Positions 45,990 through 57,570 of a stretch of DNA of 64,000 nt are shown here, piece by piece. The position numbers were made by a program, and so were the translations under genes. The notes below the pieces were generated by a model, which was given only the letters and a program-made list of their open reading frames with translations, ran no database searches and was not told the DNA's origin. The stretch lies in contig CM051457.1 of NCBI GenBank assembly GCA_028274465.1, forward strand, positions 54,658,425-54,722,424, given 5' to 3'. Every line of letters starts with the position of its first letter. Position 1 is the stretch's first letter. This stretch comes from Plantago ovata. Its lineage: Eukaryota; Streptophyta; Magnoliopsida; Lamiales; Plantaginaceae.

Positions 45990-47330
45990 ATGATGTCCAC
46001 GCGCGCTCGCATGACACCCCAATTCTCGCAGGTGAGGAGAGGATCTTCCGTACACCTGGAAGATGAGTTAAGGAGATATGAGGTGACGGAGTCCATGGTG
46101 AGGTACTTACCAAGGTACGAAGATGGAGTAGGGATAGACCCATGGAGTTTCATTCGATCCTATGAGGAGGAAATAGAAAGAATTCCAGCAGAAGGGTTTA
46201 CTAAGGACCAATTGTGCAGGAAACTATTTTCTTTTGCTCTTGGGTATGAGCCGAGGCGTTGGATTGCAAGGTTAGAACCAGGATCGCTGAAAACTTGGGG
46301 CCAAGTAGTAGAGGAGTTCTTGGCGCGGTTCATGCCTTATCATGAGACGATTGCCTTACGTGATAGGATCCCATATTTCGAGCAAGGAGATTATGAGCAG
46401 TTTTGCGACGCCTACGAACGTTTTGAGATGTATAAACATGACTGCCCCCATCACCGTTTCGAAGATGGGGAGTTGATTTGGTGCTTCGTTGGTGGGCTTC
46501 GTGAAGAGGAACGACTTAGAGTGGATCGGTTGAGCGGCGGTTTGGGAGAATGTACGGTCGACGAGGCAGAAGAAGTCCTCCGTAAGTACGCCAGAGGTTC
46601 AACACAATCTGATGAGGTCATACCAATTCACATCACCGCAAAGGAAGTAGATCGAGGTGAAGCAGGAAGCTCATCCGAGGAGTATTTTGAAGTCGAAGAA
46701 ATCAGTGAGGAAGATGAAATTGCACATGCCGAGCAAGTTGAAGATGACCTTCGTATAGAAAAAGTTGTTGAAGAAGTTGAAGTAACTGAGCAACTTACGG
46801 AAGAATTCAGCTTGTTAAATTGTGCTGAAGTAGAAGAGGTTCGTAAACTTGAAGAGGAGGAAAGATTGGAAGGCAACGCCCCCCTGGAGGTGGGGGACGG
46901 TTCGCCCAGCATGGGGGGCGAACCACCTCCCATGACCAGTGAGCTGGGGGGCGGTTCTGGGGAGCTGGACGACCCCAGCTCCCCTGTTTCTTTACTCGCA
47001 GACATTCGCATCAATCCAAAGCCACTTCCTTCCGTTACTACTGAGGTTCTTGACTACAAAGAGGTGAATCTACTCCTCCTAGGTGGAAATCTTGACAAGA
47101 AAGATACACAGGAGTTACCACTAAACAAGCACCTCGATAAAGTCAAAGTGAATGTCCTCCTAATGATGAAGTCTTTATTGGATATACCTGCAAGGCAAAC
47201 CAGTCCATTCACCATGGTGAGATCTTTGAAGCTTCCTAGGTCTCTTTGCTACATCGGACCAGGAGAATGGCGGCCACCGTGTGGAGGTACTCTTGAAGAC
47301 TCAGCCGACCAAGGCCAAACCGTTCGGTAA
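45990..47330 (+). CDS. Athila-type gag of the gag-only element (open)
   Basis: The first ATG in frame is at 45990 (MMSTRARMTPQ); the frame is open upstream to a TTG at 45960, which is not a likely plant start. Gag core: RRWIARLEPGS, TWGQVVEEFLARFMP, FCDAYERFEMYKHDCPHHRF, ELIWCFVGGL. A Glu-rich region follows (EEDEIAHAEQVEDD), then a Gly/Pro stretch encoded by a palindrome cluster (46886-46970). The end, DSADQGQTVR, matches the tail of a 3' ORF seen inverted near 54826-54870. No zinc knuckle was found. About 447 codons, apparently intact; probably forms virus-like particles if expressed. Confidence 0.85.
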   Translation: MMSTRARMTPQFSQVRRGSSVHLEDELRRYEVTESMVRYLPRYEDGVGIDPWSFIRSYEEEIERIPAEGFTKDQLCRKLFSFALGYEPRRWIARLEPGSLKTWGQVVEEFLARFMPYHETIALRDRIPYFEQGDYEQFCDAYERFEMYKHDCPHHRFEDGELIWCFVGGLREEERLRVDRLSGGLGECTVDEAEEVLRKYARGSTQSDEVIPIHITAKEVDRGEAGSSSEEYFEVEEISEEDEIAHAEQVEDDLRIEKVVEEVEVTEQLTEEFSLLNCAEVEEVRKLEEEERLEGNAPLEVGDGSPSMGGEPPPMTSELGGGSGELDDPSSPVSLLADIRINPKPLPSVTTEVLDYKEVNLLLLGGNLDKKDTQELPLNKHLDKVKVNVLLMMKSLLDIPARQTSPFTMVRSLKLPRSLCYIGPGEWRPPCGGTLEDSADQGQTVR

Positions 47331-48783
47331 CATCTAGTATCACTTTTTATTTACTCATTCTCTTTTGCTAGGGACTAGCTTAAGTTTCATGAGGGGGATG
47401 GGATGTGAACCATGATGTTAAGTATTGTTTGGCTTTGTGATGTTGAGTATGGTATCTTGTTTTTTATTTGCATTTGCACGTTTACCGCTTTCTTAGTTTT
47501 TAGTTGCATACACTACATTCATCCTAGGATAGTCTTGCATGTTTTATGTGGAGTTTATTGCCAAATTTTTTGAACTTTTTTATTGGGTAGATTAACTAAT
47601 TATGACATTAATCATATGCTTCATCTCTATGAATTTGTTTGAGGTTTTTCTCGCTTGGCTTGTCACATTTATGTATTGCACTTAGTTAAGCTTGGTAGTC
47701 TCGACATCACTTAGTGGTGTTTTCTCTACTGCGGTTCACGAAGGCCTTTATAATAGGATGATGCATGTTAGGGTCTTATGGTTGTTTTTCCGAGTAATTA
47801 TGTACCTAAGAGGCAACAAGTCTTCACCTTGCTTTGAGATTGCTAAATGCCTAGGAAGGAGGTAGTGTGAGATTGTGTGATCCTTTGTTTGCAACCTATT
47901 CTTCCGAATAGGTTTGGGGAGGGGGTTACGCCATCATTAGATTTGTTTTTTGTTTTTCAATTTTGTGTTGTGAGTTTATTTTTCCTTTTTCGTAAATTTT
48001 GTACTCCAACCTATTCTTTCGAATAGGTTTGGGGAGGTCATATGTGTGTTATTGTTTCTTTTTCGTTGTGCTACTGCTGGCTGAAAAACTCGAAAGAAAA
48101 GAGAAAAAGAAAAAAATTCCAGAAAAAAAGAAGAAAGAAACTGGAAAAGAGAAAAAGAAAAATAGAAAAAAAGAAAAGACCCCAAAAAAGCAAAGAAGGG
48201 TCCAAAAAATCCAAAAAGCAGTTTAGCAAAGTGTTGTGTCTCATTTTCCAATTCTTGTAATGTTCGTAATCGTGTTGTAATTTTCTATCTTTTCTTTTCA
48301 TTTGAGTGTCATCTGTTCTAGACCACCCTCGTCCTGCCATTCAGGAAGTGGTGAATAGCTTAAGGCTTTGCTTGAGAGATGGGTACAATAGGGGAGTGTT
48401 AACTTTTATAGGGAAACCTCCTTCGTTTGATGAGAGCCAGTATTGGTTCGACCTCTTTGAGGAAAAGTCTTAACTTGGTGAACAGTAGTAAGTCCTCAGT
48501 TTCATAGGCACGGGACAACCATTCGTATTCTAACATGTTTCATTACGTCGTCACTGACTAGGTCTAGGTAGAGAATGTTACGAGAGACTATCTTGTCTTG
48601 ACATAAGTGCTTATGTGGATGTGTATGAGTCAATCGAGGTATTCTTCAACCTATATTCATGTTTTGATTTATATGGTTTTTGTTCATATGTTTTTTGATA
48701 GATTCAATAGATTAGTTCATTTCATTTGGCATGAGACTCCATTTCTTGTGTTGCATTGTTTTTTGCATTAGAGTCTAGCTTAG
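47331..48783 (+). other. Conserved 3' non-coding region with PPT-like modules
   Basis: No gene. Hairpin GCTAG/CTAGC (47367-47379) followed by GAGGGGGATGGGA; AACCTATTC/GAATAGGTT modules at 47893-47925 and 48008-48037; a homopurine tract at 48090-48200. Clearly related to 1870-3290 of element B and, inverted, to 53340-54825. Confidence 0.65.
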
Positions 48784-48820
48784 TTGCTTGAGGACAAGCA
48801 AAGGTTCGGTTTGGGGAGTT
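48784..48820 (+). promoter_or_regulatory. PPT of the gag-only element with hairpin
   Basis: Arms TTGCTTG (48784-48790) and CAAGCAA (48795-48801), then AGGTTCGGTTTGGGGAGTT abutting LTR start TGATGAATG. Confidence 0.85.
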
Positions 48821-50042
48821 TGATGAATGTGTATTTTACACTTTCATTTGAGTCTTTTTCACCTATTTTAGCTATCCTCTATGTTAATTTAGCTATATTT
48901 TAGTGCATTTTATTAGAATAGTATCACGTTTCCCTTTAGTTTGTATTTTACAGGTTTTGGTTGAAAAACAAGGTTTTCCGGGCAATTATATTGAAGTAGA
49001 CAAGGAATTGGTGTTCCAGAAGTAGATAAGGAATTGGTGTTCCGAAGGCCTAATTGGAGTATCTGAAAGATTCTGGATAGGATTTGAAGTCTAGAGGTCG
49101 AGTCTGAAGGCTAAAAGGTCACTAGAAGGCAAAAACCGAGTCCGAAAAGGGGAAGAAATCCAAAAACGCGTCGAAAACGCGTAAAGGTCCGAAAAATACT
49201 CCCGGGCGAGTCGCCCGGGACGTGGGGCGAATCGCCCCACACCAGGCGAATCGCCCGGTGTGTGGGGCCTTTCGCCCCACACCTCCCGAATACCTATATA
49301 TAGTTGCTTAGTTTTCTCCGTTTTTCATATCAGACCTTTTCTGTCACCTTTCTCATTAGTTTTAGGTAGGAATTATCCAGAGCTTGTTCTGGGGGTTCTT
49401 AGCTTAGGAGATACTTTTTCTTAGCGTTTTGGAGCTTGTAAGATCGCGATTATTCGGAGATTGATAACCTTCGGTAACATTGTATCTTACAGTTTTTCTA
49501 ATTATATTTATATATCTTTCATCATGTTTTCATTCATTCGTGGTATGATTTCTGTTGATTGCATTACATCTATGAGTAGCTAAACTTCTCGTTGGTGATA
49601 GTATGTGATTTCTTAGCGAAGGGTTAATAATTATGCTAATGGCTATATCGCGCATTATACTCTGAGTTATTGCTTTATTTCTTTGATCTATCTAAATCTC
49701 TATCCTCGTAGTGTTGAATAATTACGGAACACAACTGGACAATTCATTGATCAAAGATCTCCATGCAAGACCGAGGAATTTATGCATGATTATTAACCTG
49801 CTATGCTTTGAATGACCATACTATCACCAATCTCCATTATCTGCTAAGAAAAACCTTTGCTAAGTCGTCTGTTGATTTTATATTCTTAACTTAGATTAGA
49901 TAAAGCTAGTTATAGTCCTTAGAGATCGACACTCGAGGTTATTCTACTGCTACACTACGGTTTCGTTGTAGTTGTGAATTGCCTTTGGCTAAATACAAAT
50001 TTATTTGATTAATTAGAATCTGACAAATTCTACGGTTCATCA
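48821..50042 (+). repeat. 3' LTR of the gag-only element
   Basis: 1222 bp. Palindrome cluster 49201-49283 with TATA (CTATATATAG) at 49294-49303. Contains a local direct duplication of about 30 bases near 48995-49050 (GGAATTGGTGTTCC repeated). Confidence 0.93.
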
Positions 50043-51990
50043 GAGGTCAGATCAAGCTAAGAAGCCACCGACTTCTAGCTCAGGTATGTTTTTATTGAAA
50101 TGAACATGACTACTTTTGACTCCAATGGTTGGGTATTAGATACAGCCTATGGCTCACACATTTGTAATAATGTGCAGGGGCGAATTGATCACAGGCTAGT
50201 CAAGCAAGGTGAAATCGACTTGCATGTTGGGAACGGCAATCCAGTTGAAGCCAAACGCGTTGGACGCTGCAAGATAGATTTACCTTTGGGACAATGTTTA
50301 GAACTTGATAATGTTTATTTTGTTCCATCCATTGTCAGAAATATTATTTCCATTCCATTGTTAGACAATATGGGTTTTTCCTTTCGATTTGCGAATAATA
50401 CTTGTTATTTTTCATTGAATGACTAGTATTATGGAAAAGCTCGCTTAGTGAATGGTTTATATATTTTGCAAAGTAGTCTACCTTTAATTCAAATACATAA
50501 CAAACAACCGTCTTCAAGTAGGAAGAATAATGCATCTTATCTATGGCATTGTCGGCTAGGCCATATCAATGAAACACGGATTCAAAGACTAAGGAAGTTG
50601 GACTACTTAGAACCATTTGATTTTGAATCATATGGTACATGCGAATCGTGTGTTAAGGGTAAGATGACGAACAAACCCTTTGATGGACAAGGTGTTCGTG
50701 CCACTCGCTGCTTAGAGCTCATACATACCGATGTATGTGGACTTCTTAAAGTCCATTCGCGTGGGGGTTATCCTTACGTCGTTACCTTTACTAAGGATTT
50801 CTCAAGGTATGGATATATTTATCTTATGAAGAATAAATCCGAGACCTTTGGGAAATTCAAGGAGTTTAGGAATGAGGTCGAGAATTAATTGAACCTAAGG
50901 ATAGTCACTCTTCGATCATATCGAGGAGGTGAATACCTTAGTGAAGAATTTATCGAGTACTTGAAGGAAAATGGAATTCAATCGCAATGGACTCCTCCTG
51001 GAACACCACAGTTAAATGGTGTGTCTGAGAGAAGGAATCGAACCCTGTTAGACCTTGGGGCTGTCATGCGATAGTCAAACTGATGCTCACTGATAAGTTA
51101 GATGCCAAGGGTGTCAAAGTATATTTCATAGGCTATCCTCGTCAGACGAGAGTCTATGAATTCTATCATGGTGAAGATCACAAGGTCATAGTATCTAGAA
51201 ACGTTAAGTTTTTAGAAGCAGAATACCTCGAAGAAGAGAGGTTAGATGACATGATAGAACTTGAAGAAATTCAAGACTTTGACACGCGCGGACATGAGTT
51301 CTCTAAATCTTCTGATTTGGACTCAAGTTCAGTGGGAGATTTCGAAGCAGACAAGGGTAATGATATGACACTTGCTAGGCATGTCATAGCCAGTGGGAAT
51401 CCTGTGATTAGATCAACAGTTGAAACCACAACAATAGAACCTGTTGTCAATCAAACTGTGCAACAAGTTACACAAGAGCAGCCTCCCGCAAGGGAACAGG
51501 GTCGCGGGGCGCGACCAGCTGCATCAGTACCCACTGATAATGTTCGTGTTACACGAAGCCAGAAAGGAAAAGCACCAGAACCAGTCGAGCTCCGTAGGTC
51601 GAAGAGGTTCCTAAAAGAACCTCAGAAGCAAAGCCTTATGATAGAAGACATCAGTGAACTTGATGTCGGCTTATCAGATCGGGAAGATCCCGAGACCTAC
51701 AAAGAGGCAATAATTGATATTGACTCAGACAAATGGCAAGAGGCAATGGAATTGGAAATGGACTTCATGTACCTGAACCAAGTTTGGAACTTGGTAGACT
51801 TGCCCCAAGGGGTTAGACCTATTGGGTGCAAATGGGTCATTAAACGAAAGTCAGATGCTGATGGCAAGGTACAAACGCACAAGGCTAGACTTGTGGCGAA
51901 AGGCTACACGCAAAGGTATGGCATCGATTACGATGAAACCTTTTCACCAGTAGCAAAATTGAAGTCCATTCGAATTCTACTTGCGATAGC
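50043..51990 (+). pseudogene. Copia-2 protease, integrase and start of RT
   Basis: Protease VLDTAYGS, integrase HCRLGH...CESCVKGK and RSYRGGE (Asp to Tyr next to the catalytic region), then a deletion of about 185 bp relative to copia-1 near 51048, between two TTAGAC words. RT begins (CKWVIKRK, RLVAKGYTQRY). TAG near 50424 and TAA near 50886 break the frame. The gag-protease element interrupts RT at 51990 and the frame resumes at 60312. Confidence 0.86.
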
Positions 51991-53301
51991 TGATGATAAG
52001 CGAGATTGTCAGTTCCGGATCAAGCAAATAAATTTGTTATTTAGCCAAAGGCAATTCACAACTACAACGAAAACCGTAGTCTAGCAGTAGAATGACCTCG
52101 AGTGTCGTTCTCTAAGGACTATAACTAGCTTTATCTAATTTAATTAAAGAATATAAAAACAGCAGACGGTATAGCAAAGGTTTTTCTAACAGATAATGGA
52201 GATTGGTGATAGTATGGTCCTTCAAAGCATAACGGGTTAATAATCATGCGTAAATTCCTCGGTTTTGCATGGAGATCTTTGATCAATAAATTGTCCTGTT
52301 GTAATTATCACACACTACGAAGATATAGATTCTGATAAGTCAAACACTATTGTCCAATTGTGTTCCGTAATTATTCAACACTACGAAGATATAGATATGC
52401 ATAGATCGACTAGGGTCCAATTGTGTGCAATAATTAATCAACATATGAAGATATAGGTTCCGCAAGATCAAAGAAATAAAGCAATAACACGGAGTATAAT
52501 GCGTGATATAGCCATTAGCATAATTATCAACCCTTCGATAAGAATTCACATACTATCACCAACGATAAGTTTAGCTACTCATAGTTGTCATGCAATCAAC
52601 AGAAACCATAGAAGAAAACATGTTGAAAGATATATAAAAATAAGTAGAAAAACTGTAAGATACAATGTTACCGAAGGTTGTTAGTCTCCGAAGAATCGCG
52701 ATCTTACAAGCTCCAAACTGCTATGAAAAAGTATCTCCTAAGCTACGAATCCCCATAACAGGCTCTGGGAAGTTCCTACCTAAAACTACAGAGAAAGGTG
52801 AGAGAATAGGTCTGGAAAAGTATGAATTTCGGAGAAAAACTGAGCAACTATATAGGCCTCGAATATGTGTGGGGCGAAGGGCCCCACACACCGGGCGAGT
52901 CGCCTGGTGTGGGGCGATTCGCCCCACGTCCCGGGCGATTCGCCCGGGAGCTTTTTTCGGGAAATTCCGTGTTTTCCACGCGTTTTTATATTTCTTCCCC
53001 TTTTCGGACTCGGTTTCTGACTTCTAGTGGCCTTCTAAACTCCAGATTCGACCCCTAGACTCCAAATCCTATCCGGAAACCTTCAGATACTCCAAATAGG
53101 CTTCTGGAACACCAATTCCTTGTCAACTTTAATATAATTGCCCTGAAATCCTCGTTTTTCAACCAAAACCTGTAAAATAAAAACTAAAGGGAAACGTGAC
53201 GCTATTCTAATAAAATGCACTAAAGTATAGCTAAATTAACATAGAGGATAGCTAAAATAGGTGAAAAAGACTCAATGAAAGTGTAAAATACACATTCATC
53301 A
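51991..53301 (-). repeat. 3' LTR of gag-protease element 2
   Basis: 1311 bp. Palindrome cluster at 52868-52950 with a TATA-like CTATATAGGCC region beside it (52849-52860). The PPT, read on the minus strand (GGTTTGGGGAGTT), abuts at 53302-53320. Confidence 0.93.
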
Positions 53302-54825
53302 AACTCCCCAAACCGAACCTTTGCTTGTCCTCAAGCAACTAAGCTATACTCTAATGCAAAAAACAATGCAACACATAAAATGGAGTCTCATGCCAAATAA
53401 AATGAACAAATCTACTGAATCTATCAAAAAACATATGAAGAAAAACCATATAAATCAAAACATGAATATAGGTTGAAGAATACCTCGATTGACTCATACA
53501 CATCCACATAAGCACTTATGTCAAGACAAGATAGTCTCTCGTAACATTCTCTACCTGGACCTAGTCAGTGACGACGTAATGAAGCATGCTAAGATACGAA
53601 TGGTTGTCCCGTGCCTATGAAACTGAGGACTTACTGTTGTTCACCATGTTAAGACTTTTCCTCAAAGAGGTTGAACCAGTACTGGCTCTCATCAAACGAA
53701 GGAGGGTTCCCTATAAAAGATAACACTCCCCTATTATACTCGTCTCTCAAGCAAAGTCTTAAGGTATTCACCACTTCCTGAATGGAAGGATGAGGGTGGT
53801 CTAGAACAGATGACACTCAAAAACGAAAGACAAAAAATAGAAAATTACAACACGATTACGAACATTACAAGAATTGGAAAATGAGACACAACACTTTGCT
53901 AAACTGCTATTTGGCTTTCTTTTTTGGACCCTTCTTTGCTTTTTTGGGGTCTTTTCTCTTTTTTTCTTTTTTTTTCTTTCCAGTTTCTTTTTTTCTTCCT
54001 TTTTTTTTCTTTTTTCCTGGAATTTTTTCTTTTTTTCCGATTTTTTTTTTAGCCAGCAGTAGCATAACAAAAAGAGAAACAAAATGACTCACAACGACTT
54101 CCCCAAACCTATTCGAAAGAATAGGTTGGAGTACAAAATTTACGAGAAAGGAAAAATAAACTCACAATACGGAAATGAAAAATGAAAAACAAGTCTAATG
54201 ATGGTGTAACCCCCTCCCCAAACCTATTCGGAAGAATAGGTTATAAACAAAGGATCACACAACCTCACACTACCTCCTTCCTAGGCTTTTAGCAATCTCA
54301 AAGCATGGTGAAGACTTGTTGCCTCTTAGGTACATAATTACTCGGGAAAACAACCATAAGACCCTAACATGCATCATCCTATTATAAAGGCCTTCGTGAA
54401 CCGCAGTAGAGAAAACACCACTAAGTGATGTCGAGACTACCAAGCTTAACTAAGTGCAATACATAGATGTGACAAGCCAAGCGAGAAAAACCTCAAACAA
54501 ATTCATAGAGATGAAGCATACGATTAATGGCATAGTTAGTTAATTTACCCAATAAAAAAGTTCAAAAAATTCGGCAATAAACTCAATATAAAACATGCAA
54601 GACTATCCTAGGATGAATGAAGTGAATGCAACCTAAAAAATCTAAGAAAGCGGTAAACATGCAAATGCAAATGCAAACAAAGAACAAGATATGCACGGTA
54701 CTATACTCAGCCTACCAATGTCAAGCTCCAAACTAACAATACTAGATCACTTAAATCCCATCACCCCTCATGAAATTAACGCTAGTCCCTAGCAGTAAGA
54801 AAATGAGGAAATAAGATGTGATACT
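53302..54825 (-). other. PPT and conserved 3' non-coding region, inverted
   Basis: Minus-strand hairpin TTGCTTG/CAAGCAA with PPT near 53302-53340, a homopurine tract (seen as pyrimidines at 53928-54050), hairpin-purine modules at 54100-54128 and 54211-54242, and GCTAG/CTAGC near 54781-54793. No gene. Confidence 0.65.
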
Positions 54826-55120
54826 AGATGTTACCCCATGATTTGGCCTCGGTCGGCTGAGTATGCTGCTTGTGAGTTATTGGGACTGCTCTGGGAGCTT
54901 TGTCTGTGATCATCGGGGCTTGTGGTAGTGGCGGTAGTTCCATTAATAGATCAGATAGGACCAACTCAACCATCTGTATCATCATTGTCCCTATTGTCTT
55001 CATTGTCACTACTGTCACGCACATCCTCACTAGTAGAGTTGCAGTGTCGAAGAGAATCTTCAAGATTGGCCGCCTCTGTTATGGAATCTTCCACCCGGTA
55101 TCTCTCCAATAGGTTGTGAA
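54826..55120 (-). pseudogene. Tail of a 3' (env-like) ORF, remnant
   Basis: A minus-strand frame rich in Ser, Asp, Asn and Glu (RDSSDNEDNRDNDD) with two stops, ending YSADRGQIMG. The last residues match the gag-only ORF end (DSADQGQTVR) in frame and position. It probably remains from a third ORF whose main part was lost; assignment is by similarity and position only. Confidence 0.45.
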
Positions 55121-55464
55121 CTGTTGAAGGGGAAAGGGCAGTGGTATCAGAGCCTCCCTCTCCAATGTTTTACACCCCGTGGAGGTTATAGCGAGCTGCT
55201 CGGATATTCAAAGGTTGTTTTCCATTTTTTCCTATGTCGACCACATTCTCTACAGTTGATGCTCCCGATGTCTATATGATGCTCCCTTTAGAGGCAGTCA
55301 AGGGGCACCCCAACGAGGGGCTGGGCACCCATGTCATTATGTTTTGGAACAAAGCTAGCGCTTTGGAACCTTCTAGCAACTGCGAACTCAAGATTGAATC
55401 CGTCGCAGCAAGATTGCCCCGGTGCCTTCCAGTTCACTCGAACTTTGCAGTCCTTGTGATGGAT
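55121..55464. other. Unassigned segment with a Met-tRNA PBS-like site
   Basis: Plus strand TGGTATCAGAGCC at 55142-55154 preceded by GGGCA, and a plus-strand ATG frame from 55234 of about 78 codons. Neither matches other parts of this window. It could be a fragment of a small copia-type leader, or chance. The equivalent stretch is missing from element 1. Confidence 0.3.
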
Positions 55465-55469
55465 TGCTG

Positions 55470-55728
55470 ACGTAATAATGGTTTCTGTCCCTTCGGTGGT
55501 GCATGAATAGGCATAGGAGTCCTTACTCCAGGTGTACTCTAGCTCCTCCTCTTGTATAATCCGCGACGTTGTTGCAAGAGCCCGTGGCTCGATCGCACCT
55601 CCAACGAGATCACCCTTCTTGACATGGTTGTAGTCGATCCCCCTCCAATACTTCATAGTAATCATACGGGAATGCTCCTCTCTGTTGGCATGATTCCTAC
55701 AAACAATAGTTAGTACCTCGCATGACAC
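55470..55728 (-). pseudogene. Unidentified conserved reading frame (copy 2)
   Basis: Homologue of 3415-3645. Contains VKKGDLV, EEELEYTWSKDSYAYS and TTEGTET. No ATG start; TTTGTAG just upstream reads like an acceptor splice site. Unknown function. Confidence 0.35.
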
Positions 55729-56829
55729 TTAACTGACTCATGCATATGCTAGTGTAAGAACGAAACACACAAGTGATAAAATCAACAATCGAGCTCTCCA
55801 AATCCTTTATGTCTAGCCTAGCTTCTTCAACATGCAACATACCAATGTAACTACTACATGCAATACATCACATTATGCTCTTGGTAGACAACCAATAACC
55901 TAGATAACAAGGCTCAATTCATACCATATTAATAAAAAATCTAACAACATAAATACTCAACTTCATCAATCATGCATTTCCTACTAAGATATATCATCTA
56001 ATAGCAAAAAATCTCAAACCAACAAACCAAGCCTAATTGAACATGCAATTGATAATGAATAACGTTTCTAATCACATAAATCATCAACCCATACATCATA
56101 CAAGCTTAATTGAAGCATAAATTAAAAAAAACCCAAATTTGAAAAATTAGGGTTCGTGCGAGATTACCTCAAATCCGGAGATTGAATGAACTAGGAAGAG
56201 ATTTTTTCGGATGAAAAGAAAGAGCACGTAACGGGCTTCGATTGAAGCTAAAGAACACAAAATTTGGTGGAAATATGAAGAAGTTATGAAGGTTTGAAGG
56301 TATTTTGAAAATGGAGGAATCTTTAGAGTTAAGAAGATGAAAATGGAGAAAAATGAGGAAATGGGGAAGAATCCCCGCTTTTCTCCTCTGCAGGTCGTGG
56401 GGCGAACCGCCCCGCGCGTCCGGAGCGCGCTCGCGCGCTCCGGATCGTAGGGCGATTCGCCCCCCACCTCCTGGGGAGACGAACGTTTCGAAAAAAAAAC
56501 GCGGTTTTTTACTCCCCGAAAACCATTTTTCTCAAAAAATCACTCGAAAAATCACACTCAAACATAACATAAGCACATACGACACAGAGATGAACAAATT
56601 CACATATGAAAAGCAAATTTTTCAAGTATGAATGCATGCAATAAAGCGGTAAAGAAAGCGATAAAAAATTCCGGGTTGCCTCCCGGATAGCGTCATTGTT
56701 TAAAGTCTTTGACTCGACTCCTGTCTGCGCCTAGCTCTTCTTTTTGTGGTTACTAGACTTCCCCTTCATGGATCTCCTCCTCATGCCACGAACCTGTGAA
56801 TAGGAAATAACATAGGCTGCAAGACCACA
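55729..56829 (-). other. AT-rich interior with palindrome cluster
   Basis: No gene. The cluster at 56396-56480 combines GGGGCGAACCGCCCC, an 8-bp arm palindrome GGAGCGCG/CGCGCTCC and GGGCGATTCGCCC. Otherwise A-rich short words; homologous to 3646-4674 and 6079-6097 of element 1. Confidence 0.6.
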
Positions 56830-57570
56830 TTAGTGAGTAGTGTAAGAAATATCAGGCGGATCAGGTGGATCAGATACGGCTTGCAACACGTGTTGCTTGC
56901 CATCCACTTCAATAGTGCAAGTTCTTTGGTAGATGTCCATCAGGGAGCGTAGCTTAGTCAAGAACGTCCGCCCCAAGAGAATGACATCCCCCGTCCCAGG
57001 TGCAGACGCCGGCATAACTACAAAATTGGTGTATACAGAAGCTTCACCAATCTTGACCAACACATTTTTCACAATGCCTTCGGGTCTCGAAAAGGATCCA
57101 TCCGCCAGTTGCACAGTAGCCCTATGCTCAGATAGTTTTCCAAGGCTACTCTTTTCAAACACATTCAAAGGGAGTACGTTAGAGTAGGATCCCGTGTCTA
57201 GTGTGGCACGGACATCTTCAAGCTCACCAATCCCGACCTTAACATCGAAACTTTTAGGGAGTGGCTCGGGATTCTCTTGCTCCTCTTCACTCTCGTCAGA
57301 ACCAAGGTCCTTCTTTTCTTCCTTAGCCTGTGGGAGTACTTCCTTCTTGCAACACTCGCACTTAGCAACCTTCTTGATGGTGATTTCGTCAGGTAGATCA
57401 CCAGCCAATGTAATGGAATTCGACTTCTCAGTGTTGCTAGGCAGTTTGCCTTGTTCCCTACTTGCTCCTCGGTCGATCAACCTGTCAAGCCTCGCCCTAG
57501 TCTTCTCAGAATCTTCTTCATAACGTTTGAGAAAAATTTGGGTGTGATCAACCATCTTTTGCAAGTTCTC
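56830..57570 (-). pseudogene. Gypsy protease, copy 2
   Basis: Retropepsin-like domain with LDTGSYSN, LADGS and GTGDVILLG, preceded by an N-terminal linker with a CECCKKE cysteine cluster and an acidic patch. It is the continuation of gag through the region at 57571-57750. Open by itself, but two stops separate it from gag. Confidence 0.82.

Larger units (their letters stand above)
44552..50042 (+). mobile_element. Non-autonomous gag-only Athila-like element (family A LTRs)
   Basis: 5491 bp with LTRs 44552-45715 and 48821-50042, PBS, one gag ORF, a conserved 3' non-coding region and PPT; no protease, integrase or RT. Duplications GAGGG/GAGGT (one change). The structure fits the class called TR-GAG (terminal-repeat elements with only gag). 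Mobilisation would depend on pol from another Athila element. Confidence 0.9.

Noticed and set aside
55142-55154. A second complete copia element starting here
   Set aside because: No LTR could be found to the left, and no gag, integrase or RT to the right, so it is kept only as an unassigned segment.
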